From: Sinotaia quadrata
Taxonomy: Eukaryota; Mollusca; Gastropoda; Architaenioglossa; Viviparidae
Assembly: GCA_028829895.1 (NCBI GenBank)
Contig: CM054178.1
Location: 25,430,701-25,494,700 of the forward strand
Direction: 5' to 3'
DNA: 64,000 nt
A model generated the notes under the pieces. The model was not told the DNA's origin, did no database searches, and saw nothing but the letters and a program-made list of their open reading frames with translations. Position numbers and translations under genes: made by a program. Shown here piece by piece: positions 11,885 through 23,370 of this stretch; position 1 is the stretch's first letter; every line of letters starts with the position of its first letter.

Positions 11885-13300
11885 TAGTGGTAAAGCTTAG
11901 AGGGGTGAGATTATAGCATACATACCACATTAACGTCGGAGAGTAGTGATAAAAGAGTACCTAATTACTACATAAATGTGACAGAAAGTAGTAGAACAAT
12001 ACATTTATACTACATTAACCTAAGAGAGTAGTAGTAAATTTAAATGTAATTACTACATTAACATGTGAGCGTAGTGGTAAAACAATACATTAATTATACA
12101 TTTGCCTGAGAGTGGTAATACAATACTTAATTACTATATTAACATGAGAGATTAGTAGTAAAGCAGCACTAAATTACTAGCTTGGCCTGACGTAGAGAGC
12201 GTAGTGATAAAAACAATACTTAATTACTACATTAACATGAGAGCGTAGTGGTAAAACAATAATTAATTACTACAACATGAGAGAGTGGTGGTAAAACTGT
12301 ACTAAATTACTACATTAACCTGACATAGTAGCGGTAAAACAGTACTTTATTAGTACATTGACGTGGGAGGGTACTGGTAAAACAGTGCTAAATTACTACA
12401 TTCGTAAAAGTGTCAAGGTTTTACAGTGCTAAAATATCACATTAACGTGAGAGTGTAATGGCAAAAACAATTCTTAATTACTACATTACCCTGAGGCAGT
12501 GTTGGTTAAACAGTACTAAATTACTACATTAATCTGAGATAGCAGTGGTAAAACAATGCATAATTACTATATTAAATTGGCATAGTAGTAGTAAAACAAT
12601 ACTAAATTACTACATTAACGTGAGATCTTAGTGGTAATATAATACTTAATTACTAAATTAACCTGACAGAGTACTGGTAAAACTGTACTTAATTGTCTAC
12701 ATTAACCTGAGAGATGAGTGGTAAAACAATATTTAATTACTATATTAACCTGTCGGAGTAGAGGTAAATGAATACTAATTTACTACATTAACCTGAGGGA
12801 GTAGTGGTAAAATAGTACTAAATTACTACATTAACCTGAGAGATTAGTGGCAATACAATACTAAATTGCTACATTAATCATAGAGCGTAGTGGTTAAACA
12901 TTAATAAATTATCACTTTAATGTGAGAGAGTGGTGGTAAAACAATGCTTAATTACTACATTATTTTGACATGGTAGTGTAAAATAGTATTAAATTACTAC
13001 ATTATTTTGACATGGTAGTGGTAAAATAGTATTAAATTACTACATTATTTTGACATGGTAGTGTAAAATAGTATTAAATTACTACATTATTTTGACATGG
13101 TAGTGGTAAAATAGTATTAAATTACTACATTATTTTGACATGGTAGTGGTAAAATAGTATTAAATTACTACATTATTCTGACATGGTAGTGGTAAAATAG
13201 TATTAAATTACTACATTATTCTGACATGGTAGTGGTAAAATAGTACTAAATTACTATATTACCCTGAGAGAGTAGTGATAAAACAGGTGTAAATTACTAC
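11885..13300. repeat. Long degenerate array, roughly 40-43 bp units, more than 30 copies
   Basis: The motif GGTAAAACAATACTTAATTA then CTACATTAACCTGAGAGAGT recurs over about 1.4 kb with many changes. The last seven units (12955-13250) are nearly identical, so amplification there is recent. Confidence 0.85.
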
Positions 13301-13364
13301 AAATTGCTTTAAGAAATACTTCTGAACGCCTCTTTTGAGTCAATGAAACGTTCAACTCCATTGC

Positions 13365-13925
13365 ATTTAACACATTGATTGGGTGTGTAAAACAAAACCT
13401 TATGGAACACATTGATTGGGTGTGTAAAACAAAACCTTATGGAACACACTGATATCGTGCGTGCAACAATATACCATAGAGCACATTGATAGAGGGTGTA
13501 CAACAAAATACCATACGACACATTGATAGCGGGTGTACAGCAATATACCATACGACACATTGATAGCGGGTGTACAACAAAATACCATACGACACATTGA
13601 TAGCGGGTGTACAACAAAATACCATACGACACATTGATAGCGGGTGTACAACAAAATACCATACGACACATTGATAGCGGATGTACAACAAAATACCATA
13701 CGACACATTGATAGCGGGTGTACAACAAAATACCATACGACACATTGATAGCGGGTGTACAACAAAATACCATACGACACATTGATAGCGGGTGTATATC
13801 AAAATACCAAACGACACATAGATAGCGGATGTACATCAAAATACCATACGACACATTGATAGCCTGTGTCCAACAAAATATCATTGAACACTTTGATACC
13901 GTGTGTACAACAAATTATCACTGGA
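13365..13925. repeat. 37-bp minisatellite, about 14 copies
   Basis: Core ACAACAAAATACCATACGAC repeats every 37 bp. All three minus-strand frames are open across it (up to about 190 codons) because 37 is not a multiple of 3 and the unit lacks stops on that strand. Confidence 0.9.
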
Positions 13926-14540
13926 ATGAACACACGTTTGATTTCTAACCACTTAAATTTTTATTCAAATGTTCTAGTATGCCTGGCTGTAACTACCCGA
14001 GGTCTTAAGGTTGAAAGAAATTTGATGAATTATAATGGAATTTAAATGCTCTTCCACCAGTTTTCGTTCCGGATTTTTGCATAATAATTCAGTGCCATTA
14101 CTTCTAGCATGTAGTACACGGCTACCAAACGTCCTGCAAAAACACGCGAGTAAAAAAAATGTTAAGTGCGTCCATTATGGTGCGGTCGTGTCGGCAAAAT
14201 TATTAATTATATCTGACGTCAGGTTGAGTTGACGGAAATCATCAGCCATTAAAATTGATTTAGGGTGCCTGGAAATATAAAATGCATTCTATTTAGCATG
14301 TGCGTCTGTTTAGGTAGTCCCTTAAGGTCGAAAAGAGAAATGACGGCCCCGAAATCTATTCGGACAGTTATGGCGTTTACGAAGGTTCTACTGTTGTGTT
14401 CAGAGCTCCATCGATTGTCTTTTAATTTGCAAACAATGCTAATGGATCTAGCTATTAATGTTGTGATAAACCTAGTTATTACACAGTACAGAGTACGTGG
14501 CAATCAAAACTGAAAACTTTGCTAAGCAAATCATTAAATC
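13926..14540. other. Unique block without recognised gene
   Basis: Overlapping frames of 82-84 codons lie on both strands at 14249-14513, with no recognisable domain. It may be an old interspersed repeat: a TTAAGGT(T/C)GAAA motif occurs twice, near 14006 and 14325. Confidence 0.35.
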
Positions 14541-14552
14541 ACTACGTACTTT

Positions 14553-14562
14553 CACACACACA

Positions 14563-14645
<83 letters not shown>
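14553..14645. repeat. (CA)n microsatellite
   Basis: Almost pure CA dinucleotides. Confidence 0.97.
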
Positions 14646-14647
<2 letters not shown>

Positions 14648-14951
14648 CTAGGCAGTGAAAGAAACATCTCAGCTTAAATGAGAGCAAACACAGTAAATTT
14701 TGCATTGTTGCACCAAATTACGCAACTGTACGATTAAAACCGGTTCTGTAATCTATGTAAAAAGGAAACTCTAGCAGGCTCTTTATTATTCACGATGAAG
14801 CAAGTGAAGAGTGAATTCAGTTTCATAGGTCGTCTTACTCTAAATAATCAAAATGTTGATGCTTAAATCATCTCATTCCTATTCAGTAAAGGGGCGAGCA
14901 CTCGCAAGTGTGTTTTGGGGAATTTGGGCTTAATTGCTTTGACTTCACGGA

Positions 14952-15027
<76 letters not shown>

Positions 15028-15125
15028 TTTGTGTGTGTGTGTGCGTGCGTGTGTGTGTGTGTGTGTGTGTGCGTGTGTGTGTTTGTGTATGTGTGCGTGT
15101 GTGTGTGCGTGTGTGTGTGCGTGTG

Positions 15126-15179
<54 letters not shown>

Positions 15180-15180
15180 C
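14952..15180. repeat. (GT)n microsatellite with GTGC and GTTT interruptions
   Basis: About 230 bp of GT, ending in GCGCGCGC. Long Cys-Val or Thr-His frames over it are simple-sequence artefacts. Confidence 0.97.
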
Positions 15181-15439
15181 AGACTACTACCCCAATGCAT
15201 GACCAAAGGATGCCAAATGCCGGTTAGTGGCACAGCGAAGTATGCAACATGTGTGTTACAATGTGTCTGACTGTGTGTAAAAGAAACAGAATTATTTATG
15301 CACGGGATTACGATATCATATTTTGGTTTGCTTACATCAGATCTGACAGTACAAGTCTTGGAACTCACATTTTTTCAACAAAAAAAAAGAGCTAATGCCG
15401 AAACGGACAGCACAAACTGCTTAATCCATAGTACTAAGT

Positions 15440-15745
15440 AGGATGAGTAGAGTAGTGGAGATAAAGTGGAGATAAGTAAAGTGGAGATAAAGTGGAGATA
15501 AGTAAAGTGGAGATAAAGGAGAGATAAGTAAAGTGGAGATAAAGTGGAGATAAAGTAGAGGTAAAGTGGAGATCAAGTGGAGATAAGTAAATTGGAGATA
15601 AAGTGGAGATAAGTAAAGTGGAGATAAAGTAGAGATAAAGTGGAGATAAGTAAAGTGGAGATAAAGGGGAGATAAGTAAAGTGGAGATAAAGTGGAGATA
15701 AGTAAAGTGGAGATAAAGTGGAGATAAGTAAAGTAGAGATAAAAT
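15440..15745. repeat. Purine-rich array of AAAGTGGAGATAAG units
   Basis: Units of 12 and 14 bp (GTGGAGATAAA, GTGGAGATAAGTAAA) alternate for about 300 bp. One strand is almost all purine and G-rich. Confidence 0.85.
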
Positions 15746-15880
15746 TATACAAGTTACACAAGATAAATGTGTGTTGTATGTGGTTGTAACCAGAAGTTAG
15801 TACTTTAATCTGTAAAGTGTAGTTGTGACCGGAAGTTAGTACTTTAGTCTGTACAGTGTAGTCGTGGTAAATGTCCAAAT

Positions 15881-16087
15881 AAGCGGACATCAATGGTTGC
15901 TTCGTCCAAAACGGCCGTCTTGCAAGAAACGTTCGGGAGCGTTAGAACTTTTCATCTTTTGGATGTTTTCAGTTCTTGGTAGATTCCTGTGGGGCCTTCC
16001 TCCTATCTCTTGTATTCAGGGAGGGTGGGGTGTGGTGTTCCTGTATTGTGTTGTATCTTCGTGTCTGGCCGTGTGATTGTGCGTGTG

Positions 16088-16128
<41 letters not shown>

Positions 16129-16930
16129 GTTGTTTTTTTGTTTGTTTGTTTGTTTTTTCCTCTTAGGGTTTTTTTCAGAGCCGCCTTGTGTGTACCGCTT
16201 GCATTAGACCAGCGAGTTTGAGGTTTGTGATTGTGCGTGTTATCGTGGGGTTTTTTTGGTTTTTTTTTTTTAATTATACATATTTTTTTTATAGTAAGTG
16301 CAGTGTGTGTGTTTCTAGGAGATAGGTGATAAGTGCTAGATGAATGTGGCTTTGATTGTGTTCTTTGGGGTATAGGAGTGCTTGGGTGGTGAATGGTAAG
16401 TTTAGTAGGTCTGTTGTTTGGGGTATAGGAGTGCTTGGGTGGTGAATGGTAAGTTTAGTAGGTCTGTTGTTTGGGGTATAGGAGTGTTTGGGTGGTGAAT
16501 GGTAAGTTTAGTAGGTCTGTTGTTTGGGGTATAGGAGTGTTTGGGTGGTGAATGGTAAGTTTAGTAGGTCTGTTGTTTGGGGTATAGGAGTGTTTGGGTG
16601 GTGAATGGTAAGTTTAGTAGGTCTGTTGTTTGGGGTATAGGAGTGTTTGGGTGGTGAATGGTAAGTTTAGTAGGTCTGTTGTTTGGGGTATAGGAGTGTT
16701 TGGGTGGTGAATGGTAAGTTTAGTAGGTCTGTTGTTTGGGGTATAGGAGTACTTGGGTGGTGAATGGTAAGTTTAGTAGGTCTGTTGTGTATTTGAGGAA
16801 TTTTGTACTTTCGAGAACACATGGGTGTTTTTAGGTCAGCTTTATATACTTCCCGAGAGAGCCCCTTTACTCTCCCGAACGTTTCTTGCAAGACGGCCGT
16901 TTTGGACGAAGCAACCATTGATGTCCGCTT
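15881..16930. mobile_element. Non-autonomous TIR element with 59-bp perfect inverted ends and an internal minisatellite
   Basis: Bases 15881-15939 and 16872-16930 are exact reverse complements over 59 bp (left end AAGCGGACATCAATGGTTGC, right end finishing GATGTCCGCTT). The interior holds a GT run (about 16088-16124), T-rich tracts and eight copies of a 53-bp unit. No transposase frame is present. This is the architecture of a MITE-like or tandem-repeat-bearing foldback element. Molluscan 'pearl'-type elements are a known precedent for inverted ends around central tandem repeats, but I do not claim this is one. Flanks are themselves degenerate repeats, so the target-site duplication cannot be assigned. 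Confidence 0.75.
16368..16790. repeat. 53-bp minisatellite, 8 copies, inside the TIR element
   Basis: Core GGGGTATAGGAGTGTTTGGG then TGGTGAATGGTAAGTTTAGT. Copies are almost identical; C/T at one site marks subtypes. Confidence 0.92.
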
Positions 16931-17145
16931 AGTCCGTATACACTGTTCTTTTACATTTATGTCATAGTCCGTATACACTGTTCTTGTAATACATGTCATA
17001 GTCCGTATATACACTGTTCTTGTACATAGATGTCATAGTGCCGCACACTATTCTAGTACATAGATGTCATAGTGCCGTATACACTATTCCGTACTTAGAT
17101 GCAAAAGTGCTGTATACATTGTTTCTGTACATGGATATTATAGTG
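16931..17145. repeat. About 35-bp degenerate repeat, 5-6 copies
   Basis: Core CATAGTCCGTATACACTGTT. It starts directly at the right end of the TIR element. Confidence 0.7.
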
Positions 17146-17742
17146 TCGTAAATGTTTTAAGCGATTTGGTTTTCTCATCGATTCGACCAATTCATTTTAT
17201 GTATTTTTAAAATGCACACTGTTAGATATTAAAAGACATCTCTAAAGGGTCTTTGCAATGCTTAGGTCTGACTTACTGCATTTTACCATTGTACAACTCC
17301 ATGTCTAGACAAGGAAACAGTTCACTGTCATATTACCATTGTACAGCTCCATGTCTAGATAAGGAAACAGTTCATTGTCAATGCCCTTACACTTCACTCC
17401 TGGCCAGCAGGAAGAAGAAAATTAGCAGTAACAAATGTGGCCGGTAATTTGAATCAGCAAGGAAAGAAAGAGAAAGTGGCCGAGACAAGAGGTCTATATA
17501 CCGGTTCCTCTAACAGTCATGGCTTCCGAGTACTGATTTAACACTTACACCACTAAGTAATCGGTGATTAGTCAGGACGAGGCACAAATGATTAATGCGA
17601 CTGACATAGATGTGAATGCATAATGTGATAAGTATACATATTGTGGACGGTTAGTGTAGAAATGAATAAACAGTATATGTTTCATTCTGACATCTAAGTA
17701 CAGAAACATTTATAAGCTCATTAACATCCACATTCACATACA
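17146..17742. other. Unique spacer with one two-copy repeat
   Basis: A roughly 60-bp unit around CCATGTCTAGA(C/T)AAGGAAAC occurs twice at 17280-17380. No gene is supported. Confidence 0.5.
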
Positions 17743-17743
17743 T

Positions 17744-17793
<50 letters not shown>
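17743..17793. repeat. (CA)n microsatellite
   Basis: Pure CA run. Confidence 0.95.
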
Positions 17794-17797
<4 letters not shown>

Positions 17798-17819
17798 TGA
17801 TTGAATGTAGAGATATCTT

Positions 17820-18345
17820 CCGGCTTTAGCGCTGGGAGAAACGGGGACTTGGGGAGTTGTTTCGGCCTGTCGTCTACGTCATCTTTGAGGTGGGAATTTT
17901 AAAAGCATCTTACAGTGTCGTTGTGCGCTCGTCCGTTGCAAACTTGTTAGCCCTGTATTTCGTGAACTAAAGTTGTGGATGTTGTTGGTCGCTCTCGATG
18001 TTGAAGTGGGGGAATTGTCTTAGAGAGCCCAGGGTCGTAACACACCAAGTCTATACCTGGTGTGTACTTGCGGCTGGTATGTTCAAGGCCTCCTCACTGG
18101 TGGTGTTGTCATCGTAATTATTGTTGACGCTTTCCCCGGTGTCCGTTGGGATGCTTGAAGATGGGCACTGTCGGCCAGTGTAGATGATCGAGCAGCAGTT
18201 GGATCATGTCCGCAATGAGGTGGTTGAAATATCCCCATTGTAGATACTGCCATGTTTTAGTAGCCGTCGTCGTTGGTTTCTGCAACGTGGTTGGCGCCGT
18301 TGTTGTAGCTGCTGTTGTTGGCGCTCTTGTTGTTGCTATTTTCGA
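17820..18345. other. GC-richer unique block containing the Thr/Pro-rich frame
   Basis: This block stands out from AT-rich flanks and from the arrays on both sides. It has GTTGTTG/CAACAA triplet enrichment near 18280-18340. It is the best candidate for an unassigned gene fragment in the left half of the window. Confidence 0.35.
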
Positions 18346-18363
18346 ACATTTAAATTTTCTTCC
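18118..18363 (-). CDS. Candidate exon or exon relic: Thr/Pro-rich frame of 81 codons, unrecognised
   Basis: On the minus strand a TTGTGTGAACTTAG acceptor-like site ends at 18364, and the frame from 18363 is open to TAA at 18118-18120. The first third is rich in Thr, Ala and Pro, like a mucin-type O-glycosylated linker; the rest is Trp/His/Leu-rich. No ATG and no good donor are visible. The neighbouring frame down to about 18050 also has protein-like composition but one stop, so this may be a frameshifted relic. GC content is far above the local background (region 17820-18340). I do not recognise a family; Thr-rich composition can also come from ACN triplet repeats. Confidence 0.22.
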   Translation of the reverse strand, partial: GRKFKCSKIATTRAPTTAATTTAPTTLQKPTTTATKTWQYLQWGYFNHLIADMIQLLLDHLHWPTVPIFKHPNGHRGKRQQ

Positions 18364-18364
18364 C

Positions 18365-18680
18365 TAAGTTCACACAAATACAGCATATCTTAATTTTCTT
18401 ACCGGCAACCACACAAATACAGCATATCTTAATTTTCTTACCGGCAACCACACAAATACAGCATATCTTAATTTTCTTTCCTGCATTCACATAAATGCAG
18501 TATATCTCAGTTTTCTTTCCGGTATTCACACAAATACAATTGTATATCAATTTTCTTTCCTGCATTCACACAAATACACTATATTTTCTTTCTAGCATTC
18601 ACACAAATACATTATATCTCAATTTTCTTTCATGCATTCACACCAATACAAATATATCTTAATCTTTTCTTACACTGACG
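18365..18680. repeat. 39-bp minisatellite, about 8 copies
   Basis: Core CACACAAATACAGCATATCT with TTAATTTTCTT. Units 2-4 are nearly identical and the rest decay. Confidence 0.85.
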
Positions 18681-18897
18681 CAAATACGATCAAGAATTTG
18701 CACACAGTCTCTTATGATAGATACACTCATAAACACATCCACGAATGTACACAAATACGCACACAAACGAGTTATTTATAGACACTTCGCATGAGTTGTT
18801 GAATTGTAAAATTAACTACCGAAAATTCAAGACATGACACGCAAGATATTTAAACTGTCAGTATAACACATACATTTGCTCTGTTGCTTTGTATTAT

Positions 18898-19318
18898 ATG
18901 TTTAGGCCCTAATAAACAACTGTAAGCCCAAAGAAATTTACGTTACAGACATGTTTAGGCCCTAATAAACAACTGTAAGCCCAAAGAAATTTACGTTACA
19001 GATATGTTTAGGCCCTAACAAACAACTGTAAGCCCAAAGAAATTTACGTTACAGACATGTTTAGGCCCTAATAAACAACTGTAAGCCCAAAGAAATTTAC
19101 GTTACAGATATGTTTAGGCCCTAATAAACAACTGTAAGCACAAAGTAATTTACGTTACAGACATGTTTAGGCCCTAATAAACAACTGTAAGCCCAAAGTA
19201 ATTTACGTTACAGACATGTTTAGGCCCTAATAAACAACTGTAAGCACAAAGTAATTTACGTTACAGATATGTTTAGGCCCTAATAAACAACTGTAAGCAC
19301 AAAGTAATTTACGTCTTT
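18898..19318. repeat. 53-bp minisatellite, 8 copies
   Basis: Core TTTAGGCCCTAATAAACAAC then TGTAAGCCCAAAGAAATTTA. It is unrelated in sequence to the 53-bp unit at 16368. Confidence 0.92.
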
Positions 19319-20580
19319 GAACATTTCTGCTCTTATTGACAAGACACCTTAAACACAAAGAACTGGTTGTTAGGGCGAATTATCAACCTTCCTGTGGTAT
19401 TTCCGGTGAACTTAATTTGCGCGACAGTTATAGCATTCAGCTTGTCTGCTTGGCAAGCCTTGGAGGTTGGCTGAAGATGGCGATAATAACAGGGGCGGCA
19501 ATTATGATTTTTATTTAGTACAGTTAGCTGACTTATCCCACGTTGTGTGCACGTTGGACTCAGACTACGTCATTATTAATGGCTGCTCACGTGCTTTAAA
19601 ACCCAGTTCGATTTCGAGGTGCTTTTTAATTAAAAAAAAAAGTAAAGTACATATGTAATTTACTTTCATCATATATATCTGGACAAAGATATCATACCAG
19701 TCTATAGTGTATTCCCACAAGCCTTAGGTCTATTGAGTCATGTAATTTCTCAACCCTGAAATAATGGCGATGTTGTCTTGAACTTTATAATACACAAGAG
19801 ACAGAAACTCTTGATTAGTATCAGAGTTATCTACTGATCAGTAATTAAATTATATTCAGTTTTAATCAGTCAATAATTACATGATATTCAATTCAATGTG
19901 TTGTTTTGCTTAAGTTATTTTGTTTGTGCGTCGCCGAGCGCGCGTGTCTCTATGTATGTATGTGTGTGTGTGTGTGTATGCATGTCTGTGCGAGTGCGTG
20001 TGTCTGTTGTGTGTGAGACTGTGAATATGTGAGTGCAAACAGCTTAGTGTGGGATGTTAAACGTATTGGACTTCGCCATTTGTCAAGTATTTTTTGTAAA
20101 TAGTTTGTAACTAATCACTTTCCTGTCTACTCATTTGTAATGAAAATATCACTTTCTGCTAACTGATTTATCGTCTTTGAAACAAGGACTCTTTCAGTTA
20201 ACAGGACTGTGTATCACATATCGTCTAACTCGCGAACTGAGGAAATAGTAATTAAAAAATAGTAATTAAAAATAGTAATTAAAAACAGATTCCACTTTAA
20301 TCACTTCCTTTAGAAATTCCCATAATACGCACACACATGTTCTTATGAAATAATTTTTTTTGCTAAACAGATTTAAATTCACACTGTAGCCTGGTGTAAT
20401 ATGCCAGCTTCAAAATTTAACTCAGTTTGCCTTCATATTCATATAATAACTGAAAAGCTCACATTCCTGCCTGTGTTATACACACTCTTTTTATTATGCG
20501 TATGCTTTTGAATTTGTAAGCGTGTGAAGCCGTTATGATTCCTCTCATGGTTAGTGCAAATCTACGTTTGCATTTGATGC
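19319..20580. other. Spacer, no gene supported
   Basis: A GC-richer patch at 19380-19560 has a frame open for about 60 codons but no recognisable domain. A short GT-rich patch is at 19955-20010. Otherwise AT-rich. Confidence 0.45.
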
Positions 20581-20582
20581 TT

Positions 20583-20707
20583 GTGTGTGTGTGTGTGTGT
20601 GTGTTTATTTTGTAAGAATGCAGCTTTATATTAAAAATATTTTGTTCTCTTTGTGTGTGTGTGTGTTTATTGGTGTATATTTGTGTAGCGTTATGTTAAA
20701 AAATGTA

Positions 20708-20748
<41 letters not shown>

Positions 20749-20791
20749 ATTACCGTATATGTGTGTAACGTTATATAAAAATATATTGCTA

Positions 20792-20836
<45 letters not shown>

Positions 20837-20890
20837 ATTACTGTATATGTGTGTAGCGTTATATAAAAAAATAATATTGCTTTTGCGTGT
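20583..20890. repeat. Compound repeat: (GT)n plus a conserved linker, 4 copies
   Basis: Each unit is a GT run of variable length followed by TTTATT...GTATAT.TGTGTA.CGTTAT and an A-rich part. The linker stays recognisable while the GT run varies, so the whole unit was duplicated. Confidence 0.8.
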
Positions 20891-21590
20891 GTGTAGCACA
20901 GAGTTCTGAATCAGTACTGTTGAAAGCTTGTTTGAATTGCGATGGAGGCGAAAAGCTCACTCAAAATGTTACTTCCTTCCCTTAGGTCAAAGGGTTACCA
21001 TTTCGTCATATCCGGAATGTAAAGTGGTGGTTCCGGACGTATTACGATGTGCATTAAAAAGTTTTAAAATGTATTGCCTATAGAAATCTGCGTTGATGAG
21101 GAGAAAGCAGGCTGCCTGTGACAATTTTCATTGCTACAATAAAATGTAAATTTACATGCCAGTCCCTTTCTTTCATTTGCGACTTTTGGGCTTCGAAGGC
21201 CAATATTTTCGATCACTAGGTATAGTTACACTACCCCACAGCAGTAATCACAGTAATCCGTCCAAACCCGAATGAAAAAAAGTCACAGAAACGGATCACA
21301 CAGAGATTGAAAAAAAAATATAAAAAAACTAGTCGGAAGTACGCGGAACTAGGGAGAAGCTTATTATTCTGAATTTCCATTGGGAGTAGTTATTGTTTAT
21401 TTGACATGTTAGCTGACTGAATATTGTTTAGCGCCATTTTAAGCATTTTGACAGGTCAATCCTACCCTCTTTACATGGCATTATCTCAAAATCTACATAA
21501 CTCTGGCAAATATGCTGAGTTATCATTTCAAGACTATTGGGAAACATTTGTATAACTAATTAAATGCATTAAAAGTGTTTTAAAATTTAC
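20891..21590. other. Unique sequence left of the transposase relic, possibly its 5' part
   Basis: No frame is convincing. Position and moderate GC suggest it may include the element's 5' region, but I cannot find a terminal repeat. Confidence 0.3.
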
Positions 21591-22325
21591 TTGGGTCGTG
21601 TACAGAAACGAATCGGCACAAGACTCAGAAACCTGAAAAACAACACCAAAGAAGCTCTGCCTGATGGAAAGAGACTGGGTGGGAAGGGGGACTTAAAGAG
21701 ACCACCATTGATAAGCTAAAAATATTATGGAATTGCAATCGGGGGAAATAAACAAGATGATAGGAGCTGTTTGGGCGGTGTACTTTCGCTAGGGTTCATC
21801 AGATGAAAAACCTGTTCACAACTTTTGTAATGCTAGATGGTACCCCTTTCTGAAGGCTAGAGGAGAAGACAAACATTACACTCATAGAACAAACCATTAC
21901 CTCCCTTCTGCAGTCATGGAGGCTATAAAACCAATCTGGAAAGGCCTTGTCAAGACAAAGCTCCTGACAAAGTGTCTAGGTGGCTACACACAAAACCAAA
22001 ATGAGTCAATCAATTGCACTATATGGAAGCTGTGACCTATAAAGAAGAATCATGGACTGAAAACTGTTGAAACTGCTGTTGCAGTTGCAGTAACCATATT
22101 CAATGATGGCTGCACCAGTCTAATGGCTATTTTGAGGACGATGGACATATCCGGGACAGTTCTGTTGCACGTTCTGCGAAGAAACTGATGTTGTGCGTGT
22201 GAAAAATGCGCAGCGAAAAACCTTTTGGCTTTCAAGGCTCTTCGTCAGGCTAGAAGACGCAGAAGACTGGGTGCTGATGAAGCTGAAAGAGAGGGTTAAC
22301 CCGACCAATCTGTGGGGTACTGACT
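21591..22325 (+). pseudogene. Decayed DNA-transposon protein (Mutator-type transposase-like), frameshifted
   Basis: Conceptual translation across frameshifts gives a continuous similarity to a protein I recall from many invertebrate genomes: an LGRVQKR-type start, a GKRLGGKG motif, then AVWAVYF, SSDEKP, a basic HRTNHYLPSAVMEAIKPIWK block at about 21890, the diagnostic CLGGYTQNQNES (in relatives HGKTQNPNES) and IFNDG, ending in an Arg-rich RQARRRRRLG tail. In-frame stops (for example the TGA ending IWKL near 22036) and several one-base shifts show it is dead. I associate this with Mutator-like or related cut-and-paste elements from memory; the class is less certain than the transposase origin. 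The next 500 bp may be its 3' noncoding part. Confidence 0.6.
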
Positions 22326-23105
22326 GCATTCATTTCTGCATGCCGAAAGTTTACAAAAAACAAAAACAAAAAATGACGATTATGCTAACTGTCTTTCAGT
22401 TATTCTCCACAATTATTGTCAGATTTTAATGAGAATTTGCACACATACTCCTATGTAGTGGCTTTGGTAGGAACCAAAATAGTTTGCCTATGCTTAATAC
22501 TTACCAAGATATGTGGTCATGGTGGCTGTGTTTTTGATAAAAATTTTGCACATTTTTTCAGTTTGGTATAACAGACAAACCAGAAACACAAGTACAGTGA
22601 CAGTGCTTTATACTATAGCCCTACATGTCTTACTATAGCCCTACATGTCATCCTATATGTGAAGAGTATTGTAACTCAGTCTCTGATACATGGGTTTAGG
22701 CTAGTTCTACAATGCAGGCTTGTTTTCATAATTTTGAGAGTGTACATTTTTAAGTTATTTATTTATTTTTTTAGCTCTTTCCTCATTCCAGAAACATATA
22801 TCAGTATTATCATTTCTTTCAAATACAACATCTGGGCCACATTCTGACCAAATTTCATATTTGTACATTAATTGGTTAGTCATCGTGATTTTGAACACAT
22901 TTTGTACTAAATTTTGGATAACTATGGTGTCTTAAATTAGTTAAACAATAAAATCTTAAACTCGAAAGCAAGCAAAACGGATTTGCTTGCGCAACCCTGA
23001 GACTGAGTGCACAGTTTCATTAGCTGATGTCGCGCCGCTAAAGGAAAGACACGCGTTAATTCTCATATTTCAGTCATAGCAGATACATTCAGTATAATCT
23101 TTGTA
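22326..23105. other. Sequence right of the transposase relic, no gene supported
   Basis: Moderately AT-rich unique sequence, probably partly element-derived. No terminal inverted repeat could be matched by eye to the left side. Confidence 0.35.
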
Positions 23106-23107
23106 CT

Positions 23108-23370
23108 GACAAATAATCTCAATTGAGACAGATAATCTCAACCAAGACAGATAATCTCTGTCAAGACAGATAATCTCAAGACAGATAATCTCAACCTAGA
23201 CAGATAATCTCAACCTAGACAGATAATCTCAGTTAAGACAGATAATCTCAGTCAAGACAGATAATCTCACTTCCGATAGACAATCTCACTTAAGACAAAT
23301 ACTCTCAATTAAGACAGATGATCACAGTCACGACACATAACCTCAGTCACGACAAATAATCTATGTGATA
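23108..23370. repeat. About 20-bp array of ACAGATAATCTCAA units
   Basis: Core AGACAGATAATCTCAAC(C/T) repeats about 13 times with decay at the right end. The palindromic AGATAATCT at its centre contains GATA-type sites on both strands. Confidence 0.85.

Noticed and set aside
13309..13884. Minus-strand frames of 126-191 codons
   Set aside because: They come from a stop-free 37-bp unit and have no start, splice or domain support.
14883..15368. Thr-His-rich and Cys-Val-rich frames up to 161 codons
   Set aside because: They are translations of a (GT)n tract.
16667..17014. 115-codon minus frame across the right end of the TIR element
   Set aside because: It runs through the 53-bp array, the inverted repeat and a second array; it is a composite of repeats.
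19590..19630. AGTTCGATTTCG, resembling a tRNA B box
   Set aside because: No A box, acceptor stem or anticodon loop at the right distance, so no tRNA gene is called.
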